Below, piece after piece: positions 6,185 to 13,473 of a DNA stretch of 18,295 nucleotides. This DNA comes from Nitrospiraceae bacterium (GTDB taxonomy: Bacteria; Nitrospirota; Thermodesulfovibrionia; Thermodesulfovibrionales; Dissulfurispiraceae): positions 22,558 through 40,852 of the forward strand of contig PMYY01000150.1 in the NCBI GenBank assembly GCA_003170655.1, written 5' to 3'. The notes beneath the pieces were generated by a model that did not search any database, had not been told where the DNA came from, and saw only the letters and a program-made list of their open reading frames with translations. The translations under genes and the position numbers were made by a program. Every line of letters begins with the position of its first letter. The first letter of the stretch is position 1.

Positions 6185-7567
6185 ATGAATGCCCCTGAAA
6201 AAAAATCAATAGAGGCCATCATGGCACGGTGGCCTTTTTTCCGTCTCACTATCGCTGTCAAGATACTTATCGGCTATCTGGGCCTCGCGGTAGTGGTAGT
6301 GCTGATTTCCGCCATGACCCTTCGTAGCCTGAAGAAGCTGAACGACATCAACAGTGATATCATCTCCGGGGACGCGCCGATAATTGAACTATCAGACAAG
6401 CTGATCGATACAATACTTGCCCAAGAACTCTACGGAAGGCGTTATTCTCTCTTGAGAAGTCCCGAACTGCTCGACCTCTACAATAAAAAGACTGGTGAAT
6501 TTGATTCCCGTATGGATGAACTGAGGTCGTTACCTGGCGGAAAGTATTTTTCGTTGGACAAGCTTGTATCGCTCCATAGTGAGTACAGTGCGGCTTTCCA
6601 GGAAATGTTTGAATATAAGGGACCTCAGGCTTCCTCCCGAGCCTCGGAACTTGATAAAATCCTGCGGGAGAGGCAATCGGCACTGACCGATTTCGTTAAG
6701 AAGATTTCGCATGATGCGCTCAGGAGCCAGAACAAAAAGAGCCGGCTCTCAGCCAAGACCGGCGAGGATGCATACAGGTTGATTATCGGCTTGGGTATTA
6801 TTTTTATAGTGGTCGCCCTGATCACCACCATACTGATAACTCGAAACATTGCAGGATCGATAAGGAAACTGAAGATTGCAACAAAGAGGGTAGCAAAGGG
6901 AGAGTTCGAGGATCTGCCGCAGGTGAAAAGTTACGATGAACTTGGCGAACTTTCGGTCCATTTTTCAGAGATGGCGAAGAGACTGAAACAGCTCGAGCAG
7001 ATATTGGTAGATATGAGTCCGCTTACTAGAATGCCCGGAAACATCGCAATAGAGAATACGCTCAGAAAGAGACTAGATGACGGAGAACTCCTTGCCTTTT
7101 GCCATTTCGATTTGGACAATTTCAAGGTCTTCGGCGACAAATACGGGTACGCGCGGGGCAGTGAAGTCATCAAGGCGACTGCCCAGATTATAGAGTTTGC
7201 CATTTCGGAGTTCGGCACGAAGGATGATTTCATGGGGCATATCGGGGGCGATGACTTTGTAGTGATCACGACGCCGGATCGGTACGAGAGGATATGCTGT
7301 GCAGTTATAGATGCCTTCGACAGCACGGTTCCTGATTTCTACAGCCCTGAAGACAGGGAGTTGGGATTTATTATGGGCAAGACTCGCCAGGGCACTGAAA
7401 TGGCTTTTCCTCTCATGGCTATCTCCATTGGAGTCGTCACCAACCGCGAGCGTGAGTTGAAGGACACTCTGCAGGTAGGAGAGATAGCAGCCGAGCTGAA
7501 GGAATGTGCCAAGTCGAGGCACGGCAGCAACGTAGTTGTAGACAAGGTTGAAGAGGAAACGCTTTGA
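6185..7567 (+). CDS. Membrane sensor with HAMP and GGDDF-type GGDEF domain
   Basis: A 460-residue inner-membrane signalling protein, not assigned to a named gene. Membrane helix 1 is at about 21-46, a helical periplasmic sensor at about 47-196, membrane helix 2 at about 198-219, HAMP at about 220-272 and the GGDEF domain from about 280. The nucleotide-binding segment DLDNFKVFGDKYGYARG (309-325) is present, but the signature is GGDDF (354-358) instead of GGDEF or GGEEF, so diguanylate cyclase activity is uncertain and a degenerate or regulatory role is possible. No EAL domain is present. ATG 6185 has little ribosome binding signal; ATG 6221 in the same frame has AGAGG five bases before it and is a credible alternative. 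It overlaps the following helicase gene by 4 bases. Confidence 0.88.
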   Translation: MNAPEKKSIEAIMARWPFFRLTIAVKILIGYLGLAVVVVLISAMTLRSLKKLNDINSDIISGDAPIIELSDKLIDTILAQELYGRRYSLLRSPELLDLYNKKTGEFDSRMDELRSLPGGKYFSLDKLVSLHSEYSAAFQEMFEYKGPQASSRASELDKILRERQSALTDFVKKISHDALRSQNKKSRLSAKTGEDAYRLIIGLGIIFIVVALITTILITRNIAGSIRKLKIATKRVAKGEFEDLPQVKSYDELGELSVHFSEMAKRLKQLEQILVDMSPLTRMPGNIAIENTLRKRLDDGELLAFCHFDLDNFKVFGDKYGYARGSEVIKATAQIIEFAISEFGTKDDFMGHIGGDDFVVITTPDRYERICCAVIDAFDSTVPDFYSPEDRELGFIMGKTRQGTEMAFPLMAISIGVVTNRERELKDTLQVGEIAAELKECAKSRHGSNVVVDKVEEETL

Positions 7568-9459
7568 TAACGGACGGGCTCAACAAACAGCAAAAAGAAG
7601 CGGTAGAGCATTTCGGCTCGCCCCTGCTCGTGCTTGCGGGCGCCGGGTCCGGCAAAACCAAAGTCATCACGACAAAGATCGCGTGGCTGATAAAAGAAAA
7701 GGGCATCAGGCCGAACAGGGTCCTCGCGATCACGTTCACCAAGAAGGCTGCGCGAGAGATGCAGGAGAGGGTTGAACGCCTCCTGTCCGTAAAGCCGAAG
7801 TGGATATCGACATTCCATTCCTTCTGCGTTAGGATACTCAGGGAAAATATCGCCGCGCTCGAAAGGAATTACAACAAGACCTTCGCGATCTATGACGAGC
7901 ACGACAGCATAAAGGTGATCAAGGACATCCTGCGCGAAGGCGGCATGGATATCAAGCACGCCGACGCGGCAAAGGGCGTCATCTCGAAGGCAAAACAGGA
8001 TTACCGCGGCGATATCATCGATTATATCGCAGGCCTTCCCTACCCGATGTCAGGTTTCGCGCCAGTGGCGGCTCAATATCTAGCGGAGATGGAGAAGAGC
8101 AATGCATTGGATTACGATGATATCATCTATCTCGCCGTAGATCTATTATCGAGGAAGCCGGACCTGAGAAGGCATTGGCAGGAGAGGTTCGATTATATCC
8201 TTGTCGACGAATACCAGGACACCAACAAGATCCAGTATATGCTCATCAATCTCCTTGTCAGCGAGAATCGCGACATCTGCGTGGTTGGCGACCCCCAACA
8301 GTGCATATATACGTGGCGCGGGGCTCATCCTCTCAATATCCTGAACTTCACGAAGGACTTCAGCGCCGCAGAGACAAAGCTCGAAAAGAACTACAGGTCT
8401 ACAAAAAAGATTCTCGACGTGGCGAACAAAGTGATCGCTAAGGCCGATATGATGTGGGAGGGTAGGATACTGCAACTCTCTACAGACCGGCGAGACGACG
8501 GCGAGGTTATCTATACCAAGAACAGCGATAACATCGCAGAATGCGGCAATATTGCATCAAGAATCAGGAAGCTCACGGACATTGGTTATCAGTATTCTGA
8601 TATGGCGGTGCTTATGAGGATGTCCTTCGTGTCGCGCGGCTTTGAGCATACCTTCATGAAAATCGGCATCCCATACGACATCATCGGCGGCGCTGCTTTC
8701 TACGAGCGGGCCGAGGTTAAAGACCTTCTGGCTTATCTGCGCCTGATGCTGAACCGCAAGGATAGAGCCGCCTTCGAACGGAGCATGAATGCCCCACCGC
8801 GGTCGATCGGCACTAAGACGCTGGCCAATATCAGAGAAAGCTTTACCGATGACTGGATACAAGCACTGAGCGACACTAAGCTCCCGCCAAAGCAGAGGGC
8901 CAATGCCGACCGGTTTGCCACTCTGATAGATTCCTATTCGCCGTCGGTCGATGATAAACCTTATACCGTCCTGATGGAGCTCCTGAAGGACATCAGGTAT
9001 GAGGAATACCTGGCGATGCATTATAAGGAAGACTTCGAGGAACGGCAGGGAAACATATCCGAATTCGTCAGCGTCCTCAAATCCCTGGAATTGGAAGGCA
9101 AACCCTTCTCGCAGTTCCTTGAAGATACGATACTCGCCTCCGAGCAGGACAAAATAGGGCCGTCCGATTCGGTGAAGATCATGACCATCCACGCTGCAAA
9201 GGGACTGGAGTTTCCGGTCGTTTTCGTCGTGGCCCTGGAAGAAGCAATATTCCCGTCGGCTAGGTCTCTCGATAATAACCAGGCGCTCGAAGAAGAACGA
9301 CGACTGTTTTATGTTGCCGTTACAAGGGCGAAGGAAAGGCTATATCTAAGCTCGGCATCATACCGCAAACGGTACGGTGATGCTGTATACGCGACAAGGT
9401 CGAGGTATATCGAAGAGATCGAGGACGACATCCAGACTGTGCAGAATATTTCTTATTGA
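7564..9459 (+). CDS. UvrD/Rep/PcrA-type ATP-dependent DNA helicase
   Basis: Superfamily 1A 3'-5' DNA helicase, expected to unwind DNA in repair or replication restart. All family motifs are visible: Walker A AGAGSGKT (25-32), motif Ia AITFTKKAAREM, motif II VDEYQDT (about 214-220), motif III VVGDPQQCIYTWRGA, motif IV LEKNYRST, motif V IMTIHAAKGLEFPVVF and motif VI RRLFYVAVTRAKERL. At 631 residues it is shorter than UvrD or PcrA (about 720) and stops soon after motif VI, so the C-terminal extension that binds partners such as UvrB or RNA polymerase is absent. It starts with TTG inside the upstream stop (TTGA overlap), with GAGG seven bases before. That coupling to a membrane signalling gene is unusual. 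Confidence 0.94.
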   Translation: MITDGLNKQQKEAVEHFGSPLLVLAGAGSGKTKVITTKIAWLIKEKGIRPNRVLAITFTKKAAREMQERVERLLSVKPKWISTFHSFCVRILRENIAALERNYNKTFAIYDEHDSIKVIKDILREGGMDIKHADAAKGVISKAKQDYRGDIIDYIAGLPYPMSGFAPVAAQYLAEMEKSNALDYDDIIYLAVDLLSRKPDLRRHWQERFDYILVDEYQDTNKIQYMLINLLVSENRDICVVGDPQQCIYTWRGAHPLNILNFTKDFSAAETKLEKNYRSTKKILDVANKVIAKADMMWEGRILQLSTDRRDDGEVIYTKNSDNIAECGNIASRIRKLTDIGYQYSDMAVLMRMSFVSRGFEHTFMKIGIPYDIIGGAAFYERAEVKDLLAYLRLMLNRKDRAAFERSMNAPPRSIGTKTLANIRESFTDDWIQALSDTKLPPKQRANADRFATLIDSYSPSVDDKPYTVLMELLKDIRYEEYLAMHYKEDFEERQGNISEFVSVLKSLELEGKPFSQFLEDTILASEQDKIGPSDSVKIMTIHAAKGLEFPVVFVVALEEAIFPSARSLDNNQALEEERRLFYVAVTRAKERLYLSSASYRKRYGDAVYATRSRYIEEIEDDIQTVQNISY

Positions 9460-9506
9460 TCGGCACGCTGATATGTAGTTGCAGACTTTCTAAACAAGGA
9501 GGAAAT

Positions 9507-10082
9507 ATGTTCAAGAAAATTATCATTGCAGTTGCGGTCTGTATGTTTGTTGGCGGAATGGTTGGCGTAGTTGGTGCTGCTGAGAAAAAGTCGGTGGTGT
9601 TAGTGAAAACATCCCTTGGAAATATCAAGATCGAACTCATGCAGAGAGAGTCTCCGATCACCGTCAAGAACTTTCTTTCTTATGTAGAGGCAGGGTATTA
9701 CAGCGGCACCATCTTACACAGGGTAATCCCCGGTTTTATGGTACAGGGCGGCGGCTTTACCTCCGATATGAAGGTGAAGAAGACCGGGCAGCCGATCAAG
9801 AATGAGGCATCCAACGGACTGAAGAACGACCGGGGGACGATTGCAATGGCCCGCACCTCCGCACCTGACAGCGCAACATCGCAGTTCTTCATCAACCTTG
9901 TGAATAATGACAATCTCAACCGGCCTATGCCTGATGGACACGGATATGCAGTGTTTGGGAAAGTGATAGCGGGAATGGATGTCGTAGATAAGATAGCATC
10001 GGTAAGTACAGGCGTGACAATGGGCTTCCCTAACGTACCGAAGACTCCGGTGGTGATAAAGTCGATTACCGTAGTCGAATGA
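9507..10082 (+). CDS. Exported cyclophilin-type peptidyl-prolyl cis-trans isomerase
   Basis: A 191-residue cyclophilin that isomerises X-Pro bonds, probably in the periplasm. Residues 1 to about 24 form a signal peptide (MFKKII, a hydrophobic core, cleavage likely after GVVGA). The mature domain has the cyclophilin core: SPITVKNFLSYVEAGYY, LHRVIPGFMVQGGGF with the catalytic arginine, and SATSQFFINLVNN. The frame is open upstream to 9456, but ATG 9507 follows AGGAGG at ideal spacing and opens directly with the signal peptide. It lies 47 bases after the helicase; no terminator is visible between them, so co-transcription is possible. It is separate in function from the corrinoid block that follows. 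Confidence 0.95.
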   Translation: MFKKIIIAVAVCMFVGGMVGVVGAAEKKSVVLVKTSLGNIKIELMQRESPITVKNFLSYVEAGYYSGTILHRVIPGFMVQGGGFTSDMKVKKTGQPIKNEASNGLKNDRGTIAMARTSAPDSATSQFFINLVNNDNLNRPMPDGHGYAVFGKVIAGMDVVDKIASVSTGVTMGFPNVPKTPVVIKSITVVE

Positions 10083-10120
10083 TCAGCATTTGACCGAGTC
10101 CTGCTTTCAAGCGCATTCGT

Positions 10121-10151
10121 TTGACGGCACCAAAGGCATATTTACTATAAT
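10121..10151 (+). promoter_or_regulatory. Candidate promoter of the corrinoid cassette
   Basis: TTGACG (10121-10126) and a perfect TATAAT (10146-10151) precede the corrinoid-protein gene in a 109-base gap. The 19-base spacer is long for a sigma70 promoter, so it may be weak or need an activator. Confidence 0.4.
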
Positions 10152-10191
10152 GTTATGGCGCGATGATCTATTACCCTAATATGGTAGGCAT

Positions 10192-10848
10192 ATGATAATG
10201 AACAGCCAAGCATTCGACCGGCTCATCAAGGCGTTGCTGGATGGCGACCAATCAGTGGCAGTTGCTGAGGCAGTGGATCTGCGCAATGCCGGCGTTGATA
10301 ATGAACAAATCATTATCGGCGGCATAGAGACCGCAATGGGAAAGCTCGAGGCCAAATGCACTGTCGAACAATTCAATCTGCTCGAAATAATGCTTGCAGG
10401 CCGCGCGGTGACGGGAGTGATCAAGGCCCTCTATCCGGATGGGCCGCCGCCAGCCACGCGGGAAACAGTCGCATTGGCGAGCCTTGAGGGTGATGTCCAT
10501 GATCTGGGTAAAAATATAGTCAAGACGGTACTCCTGGCCAAGGGATACCGGGTTGTCGATTGCGGCAAGGATTGTCCTCTTGAGACGCTCATAGATAAGG
10601 CAGAACGAGAAGGCGCTAGGACAATTTGCATAAGCGGACTAATAACGAGTATCATGCCACTGGTCAGGCAGGTCCTCCCGATGTTGCAGATTCGTGGTTT
10701 GACAGGCATAAAAGTCTTGGCGGGAGGCGCGGCCCTGAAGCAGGCGTCGGCGAATTCGCTCAATGTGCATTATGTCGCGGATTCCGTCTTTGACTGCGTG
10801 CGATACCTTGAAGAATCGACTGGGCAAGCTCCCGTGCAATCTCAATGA
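10192..10848 (+). CDS. Methyltransferase-type corrinoid (B12-binding) protein
   Basis: A 218-residue corrinoid carrier of the MtaC/MtbC/MttC class, which shuttles a methyl group on its cobalt between a donor and an acceptor enzyme. The N-terminal half (about 1-85) is the four-helix cap. The Rossmann half carries the base-off B12 signature: DVHDLG at 101-106 with His103 as lower cobalt ligand, SGL at 148-150 and GG at 178-179. Two ATG codons in the same frame (10192 and 10198) are possible; ribosome binding signal is weak (GGTAGG). It overlaps the next gene by ATGA, and the pair is expected to work together. The physiological substrate cannot be read from the sequence. Confidence 0.93.
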   Translation: MIMNSQAFDRLIKALLDGDQSVAVAEAVDLRNAGVDNEQIIIGGIETAMGKLEAKCTVEQFNLLEIMLAGRAVTGVIKALYPDGPPPATRETVALASLEGDVHDLGKNIVKTVLLAKGYRVVDCGKDCPLETLIDKAEREGARTICISGLITSIMPLVRQVLPMLQIRGLTGIKVLAGGAALKQASANSLNVHYVADSVFDCVRYLEESTGQAPVQSQ

Positions 10849-11858
10849 ACAGCTTGCAACGCATTCAGGCCGCAATCCATTTTGAACAGACAGACCGGGT
10901 CCCGGTCATTCCCCAGGTCTTCGCGCATGCAGCGGTCCTTGTAGGTAAGACTTTGGGCGCATATATCAGAGATGGTGAAACCCTTGCTCAATGCCAGTTG
11001 AAGGCTATTGCCCACTATGGCTATGATGCTGTCTTCGCGCTCATGGATGCAGGTCTCGAGACTGAAGCTGTCGGCTCAAGACTGTTATATCGGAACGATA
11101 TCTACCCATGTGTGGAAAGGTATGCGCTTGATAATATCAGGGACCTCGACGGACTAGTTGTACCCGACCCGAATCTCAGCGGTCGCATGCCGGAGCTGCT
11201 CAAGGCTGCAAACATACTGCGCCGCGAGCTCAGGAATGAGGTATTGATTGTCGGCTGCGTATTGGGACCAATGACACTGGCGATGCAATTGATGGGACCC
11301 GAAAAAGCCCTCTTCCTGGCGGCAGACGAACCGGATTTGTTTGGCCGCGTTCTTGATTTCGCAACAGACGTCGCCATTTCATTCGGCCTGGCCCAGATCG
11401 AAGCGGGAGTGCATACCCCGTTTGTATTCGACCCTTCAGCATCCCCGGCGGTCGTGCCTCCACAGTTCTTTCGCGAATTTCTGCTGTCACGGCTCAAAAG
11501 GCTGTTTTCTGCCTTGAAATCCGGTGGATCGTTGTCCAACTGGCTTCATATAGCGGGGCCGGCAGAGACGATATTTCCATATTATCCGGAGGCAGGCGTG
11601 GAAATCGCCAATTTTGATTACTGCGTTAACCCGATGCGCGCTCGTAAGCTTCTTCCCGAAACCTGCCTCAACGGCAATATAAAACCGCTTTCCTTTGTCG
11701 AAGCTACGACAGGTGATATCTCTGCTGAATGCGCAGGGTTGCTGGCTCAACTCGCCCCGGGCCGTGGCTATATCCTCTCTTCCGGTTGCGAGATCCCGCC
11801 TGAAGCCAAACCTGAAAATGTGGCTGCCATGGTGAGTGCCTCACGCGCGAAGGAGTGA
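10845..11858 (+). CDS. UroD/MtaA-MtbA-like corrinoid methyltransferase
   Basis: A 337-residue member of the uroporphyrinogen decarboxylase fold family, on the branch of cobamide-dependent methyltransferases (MtaA, MtbA, CmuA) rather than haem-pathway HemE. It opens with the usual MNSLQRIQAAIHFEQTDRVP and shows GPMTLAMQLMG and a late SSGCEIPPE. MtaA/MtbA bind catalytic zinc by His-x-Cys and a distant Cys. Here the first pair reads His235-Ile-Ala237, so one cysteine is missing, while Cys315 is kept. Cys260 in NFDYC is a possible substitute ligand. The thiol acceptor or methyl donor is unknown; coenzyme M is unlikely in most bacteria. It is translationally coupled to the corrinoid protein and precedes its activator by 4 bases. 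Confidence 0.88.
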   Translation: MNSLQRIQAAIHFEQTDRVPVIPQVFAHAAVLVGKTLGAYIRDGETLAQCQLKAIAHYGYDAVFALMDAGLETEAVGSRLLYRNDIYPCVERYALDNIRDLDGLVVPDPNLSGRMPELLKAANILRRELRNEVLIVGCVLGPMTLAMQLMGPEKALFLAADEPDLFGRVLDFATDVAISFGLAQIEAGVHTPFVFDPSASPAVVPPQFFREFLLSRLKRLFSALKSGGSLSNWLHIAGPAETIFPYYPEAGVEIANFDYCVNPMRARKLLPETCLNGNIKPLSFVEATTGDISAECAGLLAQLAPGRGYILSSGCEIPPEAKPENVAAMVSASRAKE

Positions 11859-11862
11859 CGCA

Positions 11863-13473
11863 GTGCCCATCCTCACGATTAAGATTCCGGGTAAGGATCG
11901 GCACCTAACTTTTATAGCGGGTCGTTCGGTCCGCGATATTCTGGATGAAACCGACATCCGGGTCCGCGCGGGTTGTAACGGCGAGGGGGCATGCGGTATG
12001 TGCCGCATAAGGATCGCAGGAGGCGACGCGGGGGAGCCCACTGTGAATGAGACAATAAGCCTGGACGTCGGCGCGCTTTCTCAGGGGGTGAGGCTTGCCT
12101 GCCAGGTAAAAACGGACTGTGATCTGCAGATAGAGATTATCAACCCTGCTCCCACCTCATCTTGGAGGCGGATGGAAGAAGGCTGGGTCGAAGACTTCAG
12201 CCAAGGCGGGCCGCCGGTAGCCGACGCGGATTTGTCACACCCCCTGGGTGTAGCTATAGACCTTGGCACCACGCATATTTCAATTACCATGCTGGACCTT
12301 CTGACCGGCCGCCGCCTTGCAGGAAGGCGCGGCCTGAATCCTCAGTCGTGCTCGGGCACGGATGTCCTGACCAGATTGATGTCCACGGAATCCGAGGGGC
12401 GGGCCGCAAAGTTGAGTTCTCAGGTTGTTCAGGCAATAGGTGAAGGACTGCATGATATCGGGTCCCGGGAAGGAATCGATTTGCGGAGGGTGTCTCATGT
12501 TGTCTTGGTGGGCAATACCGCGATGCTGACGCTTTTGTCGGGACACAACTACAACCTGTTGCTTCAGCCCAGCTACTGGAGCCGGACTATCGATTGTTTG
12601 CCGCGGGAAACGGCCCCTTGGATTGGCGCATGGCGAATCAACCCTGAAGCGGCCGTCGATGTTGTCCCTCCGCTTGCCGGGTTTGTGGGGTCGGACCTGC
12701 TCTCTGGAGTTGTATCAACGCGCTTGATCGAACGGGGTCGCGGAGCTCTGCTGCTTGATTTTGGGACCAATTCGGAAGTCGCCCTTTGGGACGGCGATAC
12801 CCTGTGGGTCACATCTGCTGCCGGAGGCCCCGCTTTTGAGGGCTGCGGGATGAGCTGCGGAATGCCGGCGGACTCAGGCGCTATCTTCCGGGTCCACGAA
12901 TTGAGCGAAGAAGTTGGAATCTCCTTTGAAGTCGTCGGGGGCGCTGACCCGCACGGTCTGTGCGGCACCGGCATGGTCGACCTGCTGGCCTGCCTTATAA
13001 AAAGCGGGACGTTGAACAAAAAAGGACAGTTTGCGCAGTCGGTTCCCGCGTTTGGGTTTCCTCTTCAGCTGGAAGGCCGGACGATTGTTCTTTCCAAAAA
13101 AGATGTCGATACATTCCAGCGCGCAAAGGCGGCCATTGGGGTTGCCGTCAAGGTCCTTCTGGCGAAAGCCGGCATGGGGTATAATGAGTTGAAGCGGATA
13201 TGCATCGGCGGTATATTCGGGCAATATCTGGATATCACCAATGCCATGGAGATCGGGTTATTGCCTTCAATCCCCGGGATTGTCGAAACATCGGGAAACA
13301 CCGCCCTCGCCGGGTGCGAGGCAGTACTGATATCGTCTGAAAGAAAGGAACAATTGCAGGAAGTGATGAGACGCGCAGTCATAATAAATCTATCTGACTG
13401 CGCCGATTTTGAATCACTCTTCCTGGAACATCTCTACCTTATGCCGATCTCCGGGAACAAAGGCCATGACTGA
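11863..13473 (+). CDS. Ferredoxin-ASKHA reductive activator of corrinoid proteins (RACE/RamA-like, DUF4445)
   Basis: A 536-residue activator that uses ATP to re-reduce cobalt(II) to the active cobalt(I) state in corrinoid proteins. The N-terminal [2Fe-2S] domain has Cys38-x5-Cys44-x2-Cys47 and Cys80. A linker leads to the actin-like ASKHA domain with the nucleotide-site motifs GVAIDLGTTHISIT, VVLVGNTAML, LLLDFGTNSEVAL, AAGGPAFEGCGMSCG and ICIGGIFGQYLD. I start at GTG 11863, which has AAGGAG seven bases upstream; the frame is open to an ATG at 11836 inside the previous gene, but that adds residues foreign to the ferredoxin fold. Its presence strongly supports that the two upstream genes form a working corrinoid methyl-transfer pair. 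Its stop overlaps the kinase start by 8 bases. Confidence 0.94.
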   Translation: MPILTIKIPGKDRHLTFIAGRSVRDILDETDIRVRAGCNGEGACGMCRIRIAGGDAGEPTVNETISLDVGALSQGVRLACQVKTDCDLQIEIINPAPTSSWRRMEEGWVEDFSQGGPPVADADLSHPLGVAIDLGTTHISITMLDLLTGRRLAGRRGLNPQSCSGTDVLTRLMSTESEGRAAKLSSQVVQAIGEGLHDIGSREGIDLRRVSHVVLVGNTAMLTLLSGHNYNLLLQPSYWSRTIDCLPRETAPWIGAWRINPEAAVDVVPPLAGFVGSDLLSGVVSTRLIERGRGALLLDFGTNSEVALWDGDTLWVTSAAGGPAFEGCGMSCGMPADSGAIFRVHELSEEVGISFEVVGGADPHGLCGTGMVDLLACLIKSGTLNKKGQFAQSVPAFGFPLQLEGRTIVLSKKDVDTFQRAKAAIGVAVKVLLAKAGMGYNELKRICIGGIFGQYLDITNAMEIGLLPSIPGIVETSGNTALAGCEAVLISSERKEQLQEVMRRAVIINLSDCADFESLFLEHLYLMPISGNKGHD

